A stretch of DNA of 64,000 nucleotides from Globodera rostochiensis. Lineage: Eukaryota > Nematoda > Chromadorea > Rhabditida > Heteroderidae. The first letter of the stretch is position 1. Every line of letters begins with the position of its first letter. The stretch is taken from contig JAEVLN010000027.1 of the NCBI GenBank assembly GCA_018350325.1, positions 840,380-904,379 on the forward strand. Reading direction: 5' to 3'. Below, piece after piece: positions 20,448 to 32,700 of the stretch. The notes under the pieces were generated by a model. The model was not told the DNA's origin and made no database searches. It saw only the letters and a program-made list of their open reading frames with translations. The position numbers and the translations under genes are program-made.

Positions 20448-21755
20448 ATGCTTATAAAAATTGGATTCTTCTTATTTGTTGTTTTCATCAAATTGTTGTT
20501 TGTTATCGAAATTGATGAAGTAAGTCTGAATAATTTTAATAAAAATAACAAACAAATGCCGTCAGGTTTCTTCGTGCAAATTAAATATTGATGATGTTGA
20601 TTTGTGTTGCAAGCTCGCGGCGTTTTGGCAAGTCGAGTACGTATTTAGCCGGGACTAACGGGTCTTTTCAAGGGAGAAATTATTATTTTTTGTAATGCTC
20701 AATAGTGAAAGAAATTGTTTTTTTATATTATTAAAAAATATCTTCCTTATTGTCTTCAATTTCAATTGCCTCCTCATCTATCATTAATTTTTGTTTTTGA
20801 GAATCTGCTTAACTTTTAGGGGATGCGGGGGTCGGCGGTACCGATATGCGCCGCCGGGAATTTTTTCTTTGTAATTTTAATGAATCTGGTTACCCCTAAA
20901 ATGGAATTTGCCCCCCCCCCCCTGTACGGGGATCTTCGTTCCCCGGTTTGCTCATCCCCGAAAACGGGGGTCTCCCGTTTGTCCGTCCCCGGTATCTCCG
21001 TTCCGCGGGTTGCCCGGGGATCCCCCCCCCCCGGACCAACCCTAGTTTTAAGCGAGCGGGTAAGAAATGGTAAAACATTTTCATTAAATAGCGATAATGA
21101 ATAATACATATGCAGTATGAAGCAATATCATTTCAATATTTGTGTTTAGTTGTCCTGGAGCCTACAAGCCAAACTGCAACATTTTCTCCCACAACTGTGT
21201 GGGATGCGATTACAGCTACAGCAAAGCGACCGGATGCAAACCAATCGTGCGCTGCAGCTGTTACTATTGTTGCGATTCGAAGTACGCCGCCGAAAGCTGT
21301 CCGAACGGATGCCAGAATTGTGTTAAGGACGGGGAGGGCGGTTGCCCGGCGAACTCGGCACCCATGTTCAAGTCAATTGGGTATGATTTTGAGAGAAATT
21401 GAACTAAAAGTGCATTAAACATTTATTTTAAATAGCAATTCTTCATCATCAATGCACGAATCAGCAACAAATGCGCGGGAACACTTTGACATGGTAATTT
21501 ATTTAAAAATGAAAATATGTGTTTTGTATTTTATTGAATGTCAAATTGCGATTTAAGGTCGATGCAGATAAGAACGGCAGCATTTCGTTGAATGAGGCCA
21601 TCGATCATTTGGGGTCAAAACTCGAAAATGGCACATCGGCCATTGCCGCGAACATGTCCTGGTTTGCCGAGATCGACCGCAATGACAACAAACAAATTGA
21701 ACCCGGAGAGTTTGACCGATCGCTCATTGGAGTCAACAATCAGACGAGCGGATGA
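20448..21755 (+). CDS. Small secreted Cys-rich EF-hand protein (candidate effector)
   Basis: Five exons with consistent phases: 20448-20519, 20566-20636, 21150-21380, 21436-21493 and 21558-21755 (TGA), giving 209 residues. Exon 1 is a classic signal peptide (MLIKIGFFLFVVFIKLLFVI). Exons 2-3 hold about 20 cysteines, with CSCYYCC and CPNGCQNC clusters, suggesting a disulfide-rich extracellular domain. Exon 5 has two EF-hand loops: DADKNGSISLNE, with canonical acidic, Gly and Glu-12 positions, and DRNDNKQIEPGE, also complete. The predicted role is a Ca-binding secreted protein. Its combination of signal peptide, Cys-rich module and EF-hand pair, plus small size, fits a nematode secretory (possibly effector) protein, which is inference. 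A hairpin repeat and G/C tracts sit in intron 2 (20831-21030). The start is the only ATG giving a signal peptide. Confidence 0.82.
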
Positions 21756-22427
21756 ATGAAAAAAATGCCATTTTCCTCTTAATGAACGATAACATTGGTG
21801 TGAGGCTACTAGGTAAAAAAGTTATGGGGTAATGTGCACCTTAATTTGGGAGGGTGCGGGAGGGTATGCCCTAATTTGTTCGCAACTTCAAAGTGCACAT
21901 AAATCAGCGAGAGGTGAAACGACTCAAATCAGCTGTACAGTTACATGGTGACCCTGGACACTGAACTCAGCTATCCGACGGCCGTAAAAGACGCAAAATC
22001 GTGTGCACGCCCGTCCCTATACAGCGTTCATAATTTGGGCGCTTAAAATCGACCGACGAATTTCCAAATCGCCGAGTGTCCATGCCCGTTTCTTTAAATA
22101 AAGGCCCACTAAACCGTTGAGTTTGGCAAATGATCAGCAACAGCTTGAGTTTCAATTAGACAAGCCCAAAGAATGGGAAGATGTTTAACCAAACGTCGTT
22201 GGCAACACGGCTGAAATTTGAGCAAAATATTGCCACTTAAACTTCTTTTTTTTTGTTAGTTAAATCAAACAAGCTTGGTAACAAGCTTGTTGGATGGGTT
22301 CTTTGGGTTTTTGTAAACGAAAATAGAAAGCTTCTTTGGCCATTTGCTCTGCCTAGGGGCGCTTTTCCATATTTTGTCGAAGTAAGGCAATGTATGCGTA
22401 AAAAATGCCATCATAGGCAATAGGGCC
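21756..22427. other. Spacer downstream of the EF-hand gene
   Basis: No recognisable gene. It contains an AAGCTTGGTAACAAGCTT palindrome at about 22270-22287 and short ORFs without domains. Confidence 0.4.
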
Positions 22428-22435
22428 GAAAGTAT

Positions 22436-23028
22436 CGGGTCCGGTCAGTTCGGCGCAGCTGGTTTGGCGCGGCCGGTTCGGCGCCGTCCCGTTTTGGCGC
22501 CGTCCCGTTTTAGCGCCGGCCAGTTCGGCACAGCCAGTTCGGCACCGCTGGTAATTTGGACATTTTGGCGCCGACAAATTTTAATAATAAAATTGTTTTT
22601 ATTCAAAAAATCACTTCAATTCTAGTTCCTAATGTTTTTGCGTGCATTAAGACTTAAATTAAAGTTAATTTTCCAAATGTTTGAATTCGGGTTCGGGGTT
22701 CGATATTAGCTAAATCCAAGCTTCGATTCGTATTCTACGCATACTTTTACCTAGAAAACATCCACTTAAATTTTTAAAAAAATTTTTCGATGAGGCCGCA
22801 ATTTTTAATGATTGTCGATTATCCGTCAATAAAACAGCTTTTAAGCCTAGGCCTAAGCTTAGGACTAAGCTAGCTTAGGCCTAAGCTAGCTTAGGTTTAG
22901 GCCTAAGCCTTAGAAGTGCATAAAAGCGCCAAAATGTCCAAATTACCAGCGGCGTCGAACTGGCCGGCACCAAAACGGGACGGCGCCGAAAAAGCGCCGA
23001 ACCGGCTGCGCCGAACTGACCCCGACCG
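22436..23028. mobile_element. CGGTC-family TIR element, copy 1
   Basis: 593 bp with inverted ends based on CGGTCGGGGTCAGTTCGGCG repeated as degenerate GGTTCGGCGC units (about 120 bp per end). It has an exact 8-bp target duplication GAAAGTAT (22428-22435 and 23029-23036). The interior is AT-rich and includes a TTAGGC palindromic module at 22840-22913 and a Merlin-terminus relic near 22680-22760. No transposase. Confidence 0.88.
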
Positions 23029-23287
23029 GAAAGTATGCCTATGCCAACACCCAAATGCCAAATTTGGCCTCACGCAAAAGCCAATACATTCTCTCACATC
23101 ACTCCACTCTCTTCGTTGACAGTGCTATTTCTAAGGCTTGCCACTTTCATGCAAATTTCGAAACAAATTCACATTCGAAGCCATTGACTGGAAGTTGCAT
23201 GGAATTTTGGAACGTCACGGATACGGGCGGTTACGAGATCTGAAATTAAAAATGTTTTTTTAAAAAATTTTCTGAAAATTTGGGTTA

Positions 23288-23915
23288 CCGTATTTCCTCA
23301 AATAGAAGACTCGGGTCTTCTATTGTTCAACCCCTCTCCAAAGGGATTAGGGGGGAGGGGATCTTCTAATTGAGGGGGGTCTTCTATTGTTCAACCCTTT
23401 TTTGACAAATTATTCAGAGAACATGTAAATTTTGTCAACCTTTTTTTGACAAATTATTCAAAGAACATGTAAAATTTGGCTTTTATTTAAAAAACAAAAG
23501 CTTTGTTGATTAGCATTTTTTTATAAATTTGCTCGATATATTCTAGAGTAGGCCGCGACCGGGATTTTGGGAAAAACCGGGGCCGGGATTTCAGCAAATT
23601 TAAAACCGGGAATTTAATAGGGGATAAAACCGGGAATTCCCGGTTTTTTTCCCGGTCCCGGTGAGACCCGGGACTGAGGTACTCGTTTGTACTTTTTTTC
23701 AGTACCTTAGTCCCGGAACCGGGAAAAATGGCCCACCCTAATATATTCTCAACAACAGTAAAATTTTAACAATCAAAATGTTGGTGATCATCATTTAAAG
23801 TGGCATCAATCGAAACATCGCTTTGATCATTTTCTCCCAAATCAATTTCTTTTATGACCCAAAAAGTTATGGGGGTCTTCTAATTGAGGGGGGTCTTCTA
23901 TTTGAGGAAATACGG
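23288..23915. mobile_element. TA-flanked MITE with CCGTATTTCCTC ends
   Basis: Inverted termini CCGTATTTCCTCAAATAGAA are flanked by TA on both sides, consistent with a Tc1/mariner-type TA target. Subterminal tandem motifs GGGTCTTCTA...TTGTTCAACCC repeat at each end. A younger hAT-like element (23544-23740) is inserted inside it. No transposase. Confidence 0.78.
23544..23740. mobile_element. hAT-like MITE nested in the TA-flanked element
   Basis: 197 bp. The ends are TAGAGTAGGCC and, inverted, TAGGGTGGGCC. The target duplication ATATATTC is exact (23536-23543 and 23741-23748). The interior is a fold-back of CCGGGATTT/CCCGGTTTT units. Its insertion inside 23288-23915 gives relative age: the outer element is older. 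Confidence 0.85.
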
Positions 23916-24083
23916 TATTTATTTTCGGATTTATTTATTTATCTACGATTATAAATAACAAATTTTGTAAAGTGCCTAAAGCAAACTCTTCGGCGAGGCG
24001 GATGAAGCATTTGCTGGACACGGGCTACCGATTCTTAGGGGTGCATTTTTTGAAAAATTTTTAAAAAGTCGATCCTTAGGGGT

Positions 24084-24454
24084 CGGTCGGGTTCGTTTCG
24101 GCGCGGCTCAGTTCGGCGCCGACAAGTTTGAAACGTTATAACTTTTTGTTTATTTGACCAAACCAAAACATTCTTGGTATCATTTGAAAGCACCATGTCT
24201 GTAGATTCTACCTATAATAGAAAAAGAGCTAAGCGATTCGACTTAAACAAAGGAAGTTATGAGTCACCGCGCCAAACTATCACGAAAAATGGCAATTTTC
24301 ACACGTTTTAAGCTATAACTTTTTTTTGAAAAGACGAATCGGTTAGCTTTAGCTTGATCAAAGGTTCAGCATTCTGAGAGCTTTTGTATGATACCAATGG
24401 TTTGCTTTCTTAATAACTATGTTATGACTGATCGCGCCGAACTGAGCGGATCCG
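24084..24454. mobile_element. CGGTC-family TIR element, copy 2
   Basis: 371 bp. The left end is CGGTCGGGTTCG with CTCAGTTCGGCGC. The right end inverts to CGGATCCGCTCAGTTCGGCG. The target duplication TTAGGGGT is exact (24076-24083 and 24455-24462). It is shorter than the other two copies and lacks the TTAGGC module. Confidence 0.82.
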
Positions 24455-24639
24455 TTAGGGGTGTATTTTTCGTTTTTATTGCATTTTTGTTAAGGATTTT
24501 TTTTTTTGAAAAATGGCGAAATATGGAAAAATATGGATTATAAAATAAGATATAGAAGCTCCAACCAAAGTTATAAACACTAAATATTTCTGGCATTTAT
24601 ACGCTGTTCCGTAACAGCCTGGAACGCACGAAAAACATG

Positions 24640-25010
24640 TTTACAACTTGGCTTAAAGAACGCATTTCCATGTGCATATTTTTTCCATCTGACGCGCCAT
24701 TTCGTAACAGAAGTTCAGCGGACGCCTTTGTGCCAATTGTTCATAGATAATTTGCTAAAAACCATATTATTTTTTATAAAATTATATAACATTCTTGTTT
24801 TACCTCTTTATCTAATTCGTTTACACCCATTTTTTTCAACTTTCACTGCATATTCCATTCCTGCTGCGCTCACACACAAATAAACGTCCCCATACAAACC
24901 GGCGCTTAATTTTTTTAAACAGACCAAATCCGCAATTGCCATGCCATTAGACAAAGTTGTGTCCATTGTGATGTAGAGATAGAATCTAACAGTTTTGCAA
25001 ACAACTAACG
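24640..25010 (-). pseudogene. Protein kinase N-lobe fragment
   Basis: Minus-strand frame from about 24943 reads MAIADLVCLKKLSAGLYGDV then YLCVSAAGMEYAVKVE: a Gly-rich loop (SAGLYGDVY, with the first Gly replaced by Ser or Ala) and the AVKVE strand with the catalytic lysine, resembling casein-kinase-1/TTBK-like kinases expanded in nematodes. A run of seven A shifts the frame right after KVEK; with one base fewer it would continue GVNELDKE to a GTAAAA donor. The next exon piece at about 24740-24670 is QIIYEQLAQRRPLNF. No catalytic loop or activation segment follows, so the kinase cannot be active. Confidence 0.6.
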
Positions 25011-25554
25011 AAAATGAAGTTATGATAATGGCTAGCAATAGTTTGTCCTACGCTACCGTTAGGCCCAACCCCAGAATTCAGCATATTTAACCAAACTATT
25101 AACATCACTGACTAAAATTACAACATTTTTTCTCGGCGGAGGGCACCGCCAGGGCAATTCTTAATTAATAAAGCATTTATTACTAAAATCCACTCAAACA
25201 GAAAAAAGGTCAAAAACGCACGAATCCGTAAAAATTTTTAGCGGAAACCACTTTGATGGCTGGTAAAGTCGATATTTAGTCCGAGGTTTAAAATTGGTCG
25301 CAATTGCTTCGGAAAAATACTGATTGCATACAGTGTGTTACATTGATATAACTTCAAATTTTAAGCAACAATAGGGACAGTTTTCGAAAAAATTCATAAT
25401 CAACTTTTCAAAATTTTTAATCATAATGGGGCGCTCTGCTTTGCACAAATTTCGTAAAATATGGGTCTGCGCTCCCGGACTCAAAATCACTCGAAACCAT
25501 TTTTATAGGTTTTCTTAGGGTCTGAAATAGAACAATCAAAAATTTTTTTGTCGC

Positions 25555-26260
25555 TCCGCCCTTAAACCGGGTTTTGAACGGTTTTTGGCCTGAATTTTTT
25601 GTCTTCCTGTCGGCCAATTTCAACAAATTTAATATCATTCGACAGCTCTCGACGAGACAAATCGATCTAGATGTGATCAGAAGCCATTTAGATACCGGAC
25701 GACTGAGTCCCAGTGTAAAAGAGACCTTCAGTACCATTAAGAAACACACAGCCGATTGACCGAATGATACCTATTGGCGCATGGGGAAGTCAAAAGGCGG
25801 GTGTGTGAAAAATTTTCAACAACGGCTAGGTTAATCTGTTAATACCTAATATTAATTAATTTATCTTAGCCGTTTTGATGAAAATAGCTTTTCACACATA
25901 AACCTTTCGACTCCCCCTTAAGAGCCAGCCTGGCTGGGCTTCTGCTTCTGTGCACAGTTGTCTTGTGTTTACAGGTGACTGCGGAGAAAGGGGATTCATT
26001 TTTGCTTTTGGTACTGAAATGTCCCTTTTACACTGGGTCGGCCGGCATCCAAATTGCGTTATCCCGTTACATCTAGATCGATTTATCTCCTCGGGAACTG
26101 TCTATTGAAAAACAAAATTTGTGCATTGGTGCACGGGAAGACACAGCATTTAGTCCAAAAATACTCATTTTGGACATGTTTAAGTGGTTCAAAAACCGGG
26201 TCAAACATTTTTCCTAAACTTTTGACCTATTTTTCCGAGCTTAGCTCGTCGAGACAAAGC
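25555..26260. repeat. Long imperfect inverted repeat (foldback-like)
   Basis: The left arm (25560-25750) and right arm (26000-26240) are inverted relatives: CCAGTGTAAAAGAGAC against GTCCCTTTTACACTGGG, AAATCGATCTAGATGTGATC against TACATCTAGATCGATTT, and GGGTTTTGAACGGTTTTTGG against CAAAAACCGGGTCAAACA. The centre is also symmetric (GGGGAAGTCAAAAGGCGGGT... against ...CCTTTCGACTCCCCC). No transposase ORF and no clear target duplication. Confidence 0.65.
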
Positions 26261-26269
26261 GATTGGTAT

Positions 26270-26810
26270 ATAATTTATGCCGTTTTGGAATGGGCGTTCA
26301 TTGTGATAGAGTTATGCGTTACACAAACTCTTTGTTTTGTGAGAAATTCACAAAAACGATGGGGTTTGCTCGGATCGGGTGGGGGTTGCTTAATTATAAG
26401 TTGGGGTGTATTTAGCTACAAAAATGCCTTTTGGTCGGGTTTGTAAGATCGACTTGAGGTCGAACTGGGTCGTCAAAGTTGGCAAAAAAATTTTTTTGCG
26501 CCAACTTTTATGGTGAAAATTTTGGCTTGGGGAATGGGCTGATTTTGTGGTAGAAGGTGCATCAGGGTTTGGGCTTCAAAATGGTATATCACATGCCAAG
26601 GTTGGTTCGGGTTGGGGGTCGATATGGGGGGTCTAACCATTTTATGCATACCTATATTTTTTGATATGTTCTGATCAAAAATGATAAATCAATTTTGAGC
26701 TAAAATTTAAAAAAGTCTAACCCTAGGAACAAAAGCAAAGCCCCCCTATACAAGCACCCCGCAGGCGTCTAGTTAATATTTAACAATAGAAACATATATT
26801 CTAAATGTAT
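26270..26810. other. Spacer before the Asn/Ile-repeat gene
   Basis: GT-rich low-complexity sequence (TGGGGGTT-type motifs) and AT-rich stretches. Nothing recognisable as a gene. Confidence 0.4.
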
Positions 26811-26814
26811 AATA

Positions 26815-28975
26815 TTTTTAAAGGTGGTTGTGGAAATGTTTTACATACTGGGAACTCAAGCCAACATTTGGGAAATGAGCAGCAACAAAATAATGCGGTG
26901 AGAGGCAATCGTGTTGTGATTGATGGTCGACTCTTGGGAGGAAATGCTCAGAGGTCGGTTGTGATTAATGATTGATCATGGGCACGCAAATTCGATTAAT
27001 CTAAATGGTACTAATTAAAATAGGTTCGTGTAAAAAAAGGAGATGAAAATTTGAATGATATACATGACGCTAATTCAAATTCGCTTGTGATTAATGGCAG
27101 TCGAACAAATTCGGTTGTGATTAATGAAGTGAATTCAAATTCGATTAAAATAAAAGATGAAAAGAAATTCGATTCATGTAAAAGATGCCAATCAAATTCG
27201 ATTAATATAAAAGTTGGAAATGAAAACTCGCTTGGTGTAAATGATGGCAACTCAAATTCGATTGGGATAAAAGATGGCAATAAAAATTCGGTGAATATAA
27301 CAGATGGGAGTAATTTGAATTCGATTCGTGTAAAGAATGGAACAGAAAATTTGATTGAAAAAATAAAAAATGGCAATCCAAATCACTTGATATAAAGTAG
27401 GGTTGTCACCCCGGCCCGGTCCCCGACCCTGCAAATTTAGGGCTTTTTCCTGTGTTTTCCCAGACCCCGACCCCGACACTTCTGACCCCGAAAAACCCCG
27501 AACCCCAACCCCGACTCGGGGTCGGGGTTAGCATATGGCATCATTGAGTGAAAAAATTCATTTTTTCCGAGGGCGTGACTATGGTGGACGTGCACTTTTT
27601 GTCAACAAATTTATTTCTTTTTTACAAAATCCGTGACAAGAAATCGATGGTCAGTTGGTTTGTCTCTTCGGCAAGTAAAATGTTCGTGTGGGTGCGCATC
27701 CGCTTGAGTGCGATCCGTTATTAAATTTTATTCGGCTTTTAGTCTCTTCGTCTTTCATTAAAGAAACATTTTTTAATCATTTTCAAATATTCTAATTAAA
27801 ATGAGCGCAAAAATAAGATTTTTTGAAAAAACTTCCCCCCATCTTCTGAATTTTGCTGCAATTTTCTTATCAAAGATTGCCATTTTTGGTTGCAAGTCTT
27901 TCAACAAATTGAGTATAAAATTCAAAATTTTTCTCGGCGGCGCCTATCGGCACCACCGACCCACCCACCTTCCTCAGAAGTGAAGCAGAAATCTCAAAAT
28001 CTTCCTGACAATTTTAAACAAAATGTTAAAAAATTCTAAAAATTTCCCGCCGGCGCTGAATGGAACTTTTTTAATAAAATTTCAAATATTTTTTCCGGTT
28101 TTCGGACACTGTTTGGGATCCGGTTACATCACGGATGCCCTTCCCTTCCCTTCAAAATAAGAACAAAGTTAAAAAATATCGGCTCTAATGTACAATAAAT
28201 TCCGGAAATTATTAAAAAAACAAAAATTTGACCTCTAAAAAAATTTTGAAGAAAAATTTTAAAAAACCCCGCAACCCCGACCCCGATCGATTTGGGTAAC
28301 CCCGACTCCGACAGTCCCGCCCCCGAAAAACCCCGACCCCGCAATTCTCAACCCCGCACGCGGGGTGACAACCCTAATATAAAGGCTGCTGCTGTTAATG
28401 CCAATGTGGTTTTAATGGAAAAAACAAGCGAAAATGTACGAGCAAATACGATTACGACCAACGATGGCAAAGAACATTCGATTGAGATTAATGATGATCA
28501 TATTATAGTGAATGATCAACGCATTCAAATGAAGCAAAAGATCATCAACATGAAGATGAAGCAAATTCGATTGTGATCAAAGAAGGAAGAACAAATTCTG
28601 TTGTGATCAATAATGGTCGAGAAAATTCGATTGAGATAAATGATGCACATATTGTAGTGAATGGTCAACTGATCAGAAATGAAGCGTGCAATTTGAGAAA
28701 TATGCAAGTTTCAATAATTAATGGTCAACTTATCATAAATGGTCAACACATCTCAGCTGAGCAATGGAATTTGGGAGATTTGCGCCGTTCTATAATATTG
28801 TTGTGACAAATGGACATGTTACGATAAATGGTCGACACCTTCCACAAGAAGCATGGACAAATGGAGAACAGAGCGCCCAAAATGTGCCAAGAGCAGCGCG
28901 GCATAGCTCAACAGCATGGTTGCGTCATTCAATGACACCATTCTCCCGAATTACCCATTTAAACTTGTCATTTTA
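26815..28975 (+). pseudogene. Asn/Ile-repeat protein gene split by a hAT-like insertion
   Basis: The plus strand encodes two kinds of short repeat. First, NSI-type units (27050-27380 and 28440-28640) in which AATTCGATT recurs about every 30-36 nt, as in NSIGIKDGNKNSV. Second, (V/I)-x-(V/I)-N/D-G-(Q/R)-x-(L/I) units (26920, 28500, 28660, 28720, 28810), such as VVIDGRLLGG, VVNGQLI and TINGRHLPQEAW. Frames change several times (stops near 26970, a one-base loss just before 27390) and a 979-bp element sits at 27398-28376. The flanks of that element match the same repeat family, so the gene was continuous before insertion. Function unknown. Repeated beta-strand-like units suggest a structural or secreted repeat protein, but no signal peptide was found. 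Confidence 0.55.
27398..28376. mobile_element. hAT-like non-autonomous element inserted in a coding repeat
   Basis: 979 bp with inverted ends TAGGGTTGTCACCCCG and an exact 8-bp target duplication ATATAAAG (27390-27397 and 28377-28384). The subterminal parts are CCCCGACCCCGAC-rich on both sides. The interior contains a GGCGGCGCC hairpin repeat at about 27935-27962. No transposase. It interrupts the Asn/Ile-repeat gene. Confidence 0.92.
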
Positions 28976-29001
28976 GAAATTAAAATTCAGCATGTCATTA
29001 C

Positions 29002-29636
29002 TAGGGCCCGCAAACCCATGGAAATCCATTTTTTTGCGAACTGGGGATGCCCTGAAATGCACAAAAACACATTTTTAGCTTGATTTGAAGTTTCTAGGAC
29101 CGATTTTTATATCCATATTTTCCATATTTTGCGATATGTCCATATTTCGTCCATATTTTCCATTTATGTCCATATTTTTCATCCATATTTCGCATTTTAT
29201 GCCAAAAAATGTGCATATTTGGCATTTTGCAAAAAAATTTGTGATCTTGGCAAGAAAAATTTTGATTTTATCTCATTTTCTAAAGAAATTTTTGAAAAAA
29301 GCGCAAAATAATCACAAAGTTCAAAAAAGTCGTCAAAGTGCTAAAATAATCACAAAAGTTCAAAAAAGTCGTCAAAAATGCCAAAATAGTCACAAAAGTC
29401 TAAAAAAGTCGCCGAAACACTTGAAAATTTGGAAATGTATCTCATCAGCAATTTTAACCAGTGATGAATGAATTTGAAGAATTTTGGGGAAATTTTTTAT
29501 TGAATTTGGAAAAATTTATGTCCATATTTTCAATTTCTATGTCCATATTTTGGTGTTTTGTCCATATTTTGAGGATTTATGCCCATATTTTATGGCCATA
29601 TTTCACGATTTTATATCCATATTTTTGCGGGCCCTA
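29002..29636. mobile_element. hAT-like element filled with 'CCATATTT' repeats
   Basis: 635 bp. The ends TAGGGCCCGCAAA are perfectly inverted and the target duplication GTCATTAC is exact (28994-29001 and 29637-29644). The interior has many CATATTT/CCATATTT motifs near both ends and AAAAAAGTCGTCAAA-type tandem units in the middle. The Phe/Ile-rich frames it opens are artefacts of this repeat. Confidence 0.9.
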
Positions 29637-29708
29637 GTCATTACGTCTGAATCAGCCATTTTGTTAATTTAAGAAACTGAAATCTAAAGTTTTATGTTAA
29701 ATTAAAAT

Positions 29709-32700
29709 ATGTCAATTTCGCCCGAATCAACCGGAGAGGACATAACAGCTGATCAGGGTAAGAAACCCGATGTTTTATTTCATATTAATTAAATAATTGT
29801 TATTGTTTTCAGAACATTTGTGGCCAATTTTCGAAGAATTGCTTCGTTTACAGGACAGAATCAGAATTGCCCTGTTGGAACGCCAACAAACGATCAATTC
29901 GCTGACTTCAAGCGCCAGTTCCGATTTAGTGACACCAAATGGAAATGGTAAAATACTTCAAAAGTGCCGATTCTTTAAAGTTTGGTTGAAAATCTCTTAA
30001 CAAATCGAGTCAAAAATCGCAAAATTTTCTTGGCGGCGCGTGTCGGCACCGCCGACCCACCCGCACCCCTAAAAGAAGTATAATTCGCAAAAAAATTTGC
30101 ATTTTTGAAAAATGAAAATTGACAAAATTATTAGAAATTTCAACAAAAATGTTAAAAATTATACAAAATTTACTGAAAATTAAACTTTTTTGGAAAAATT
30201 TTCTAAGAAAAATGCAATAAAACCAAAAAATACACCTAAAATCCAATTTTTACGAATTCGTCGTCCTTAAATTTTTACTGTTTCTTTAAGTTTCCGTTGA
30301 ACATTTTTCGCTGCTACGAGCAAAGATCGATGAGTTGGAGCGTAAGCAAAAATCTGATCATGAGGAACATCGCGCAAAGATTGACGAGGTGATAAATTCT
30401 TTTAAAATGAATTTGATTAATAACAAAATGGGCATTTTTGTTAGGTATGTTTAAGTAGATGAGGGGGCGGGGTCGAATTTTTTTAAATGCAAAACCGGGA
30501 GGGGGGGGGGGTCTAAAAATAAGTTTTTTTCAAAAACCAACCGGTTCAAAACTATTTCTACATATTTCTAATTGTCGCTTTTTATAAAAAAAAAGAATTC
30601 TACATAAATTTTGATTAATATTGGATTTGAATCGACCCACCCATCTACCGTATTTCCTCAATAATAGACCCCCCTCAATTAGTAGGCCCCCCTCTAATAA
30701 TAGACCCCTTTGGAGAGGGGTTGAACAATAATAGACCCCCCTCAATTAGAAGACCCCCCCCCCCCAATAATAGACCCCCATAACTTTTTGTGTCATAAAG
30801 TGCCCATGTTATAAATAGGCGCTTAAAAATGTTACTACCTACATACCTACCTACCTATTTACATACCTTTTCATTATTTTCATTTTATGTCAGGACAAAT
30901 AGAGCGCAAATTGCATAAGTTATTATTTGTTAATATTAAAATATGAATTCCGGAAACGATTCGACTACCTCTTCAGAAAAACTGGTAAACCTCAAACATG
31001 CTAAACCATTCCTAAAAGCAGGGGTGCTTACGGTTACCAATTTTCATAACCGTAACCGCCCGTCCTCAAACACTCGTAACCGTTAAGCGCCCGTAACCGA
31101 CCGTCCTCAAAATCTCGTCCGTCCTCAAAATCTCATAACCGTTAACCGCCCGCGGTTATCCGCGGTTAACCGCATTATTGAAAAATCAATAAAGTTTTCC
31201 AGATTTCGAAAAATTAAAACTAATTTTTTCCGATCGTGATGTGGCGTCTTTCTAAAATTAATCAAAATTGATGTGTATTGAACTTAATAAGTGATTTTTA
31301 TCAGATTTTGTCAATGAATAAAATTTTTAAATTTCTTCTAACACTTTCATGATTAAAATCTAACAAAGCGCGACCGATCAGAGTAATTTTTTTCTGTTTT
31401 TTGCGCATTAGTTTCCTAAAATATTTTTAAGAAGTGGGGTGGGGGTTCGGCGGTGCCGATAGGCGCCGCCGAGGGGAAAAAAAATCGAATATTTAACGAC
31501 TTATGCTGAGAAAAATCGTCCGAATTTTAGGTGAGTTCTAAAAAAATGCACTAATTATTTATGTAAATACTTAGAATTTTACTTTTTATAGCTAAAATTT
31601 TTGCAAAAAATTGAAAGAATACTAAAAAGGAGGGATATTAAAATATAAATTAAAAAATAAAGTGATACAGCGGAAGGGGCTTGAACCTAGACCAAAAATC
31701 TCAATCAAAGACTTTCACCACTGAGCCACTGGATAAATATAAGAGTTTGGTGAAATGTGAATAAAAGTCAAGTTTTATATTTCTTTGAATAATTTTTCAA
31801 AAAAGGTTGAACAATAATAGACCCCCCTCAATTAGTAGACCCCCCCCCCCCTAATAATAGACCTCTTAAAAGAAAGGGTTGAACAATAATAGACCCCCCT
31901 CAATTAGTAGGCCCCCCTCTAATAATAGACCCCTTTGGAGGTGGGTTGAACAATAATAGACCCGGGTCTATTATTAAAGGAAATACGGTATATAAGTGTC
32001 ATAAATAGAGACCGGATTTTTAGAGTTTATCCTATTTTTTTTTGCGGATAGGGTTAACTATTGGGCTTTTTAGTCCCTATGGTTCTGGGTCTTTTATTTT
32101 TATTAAATTTAAGTCCTATTTTATATGTCCCTATTTCACGTTTTTTAGTCCCTAAAAATCCGGTCTCTAGTCATAAAAAGCACAACGGGACGTGAGATGG
32201 GTGCCTAAAATAAGTTTCAATTACAAAATTTAAATTTGTGAAAATATAACAATGAAAGTTTGTTGTTCAAAAGGCGACCAAAGTGAAGGTCGCTGCTGAA
32301 TGGAAACATCAGCAACTGCTCATAGAGCACAAGGCTCTGCAAACAAAGATGGAGGAGTATCACAGACAACAGCAGCAGAAGATGAAGGAGGAGCAGCAGA
32401 AGATGAAGGAGGAACAGCAACAGAAGATGAAGGAGGAGCAGCAGAAGATGAAGGAGGAACAGCAACAGAAGATGAAGGAGGAGCAGCAGAAGATGAAGGA
32501 GGAACAGCAACAGAAGGTGAAGGAGGAGCAGCAGAAGATGAAGGAGGAGCAGCAGAAGATGAAGGAGGAACAGCAACAGAAGATGAAGGAGGAGCAGCAG
32601 AAGATGAAGGAGGAACAGCAACAGAAGATGAAGGAGGAGCAGCAGAAGATGAAGGAGGAGCAGCAGAAGATGAAGGAGGAACAGCAACAGAAGATGAAGG

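Noticed and set aside
29085..29471. Phe/Ile-rich protein
   Set aside because: Falls inside the hAT-like element and is made of CATATTT repeats.
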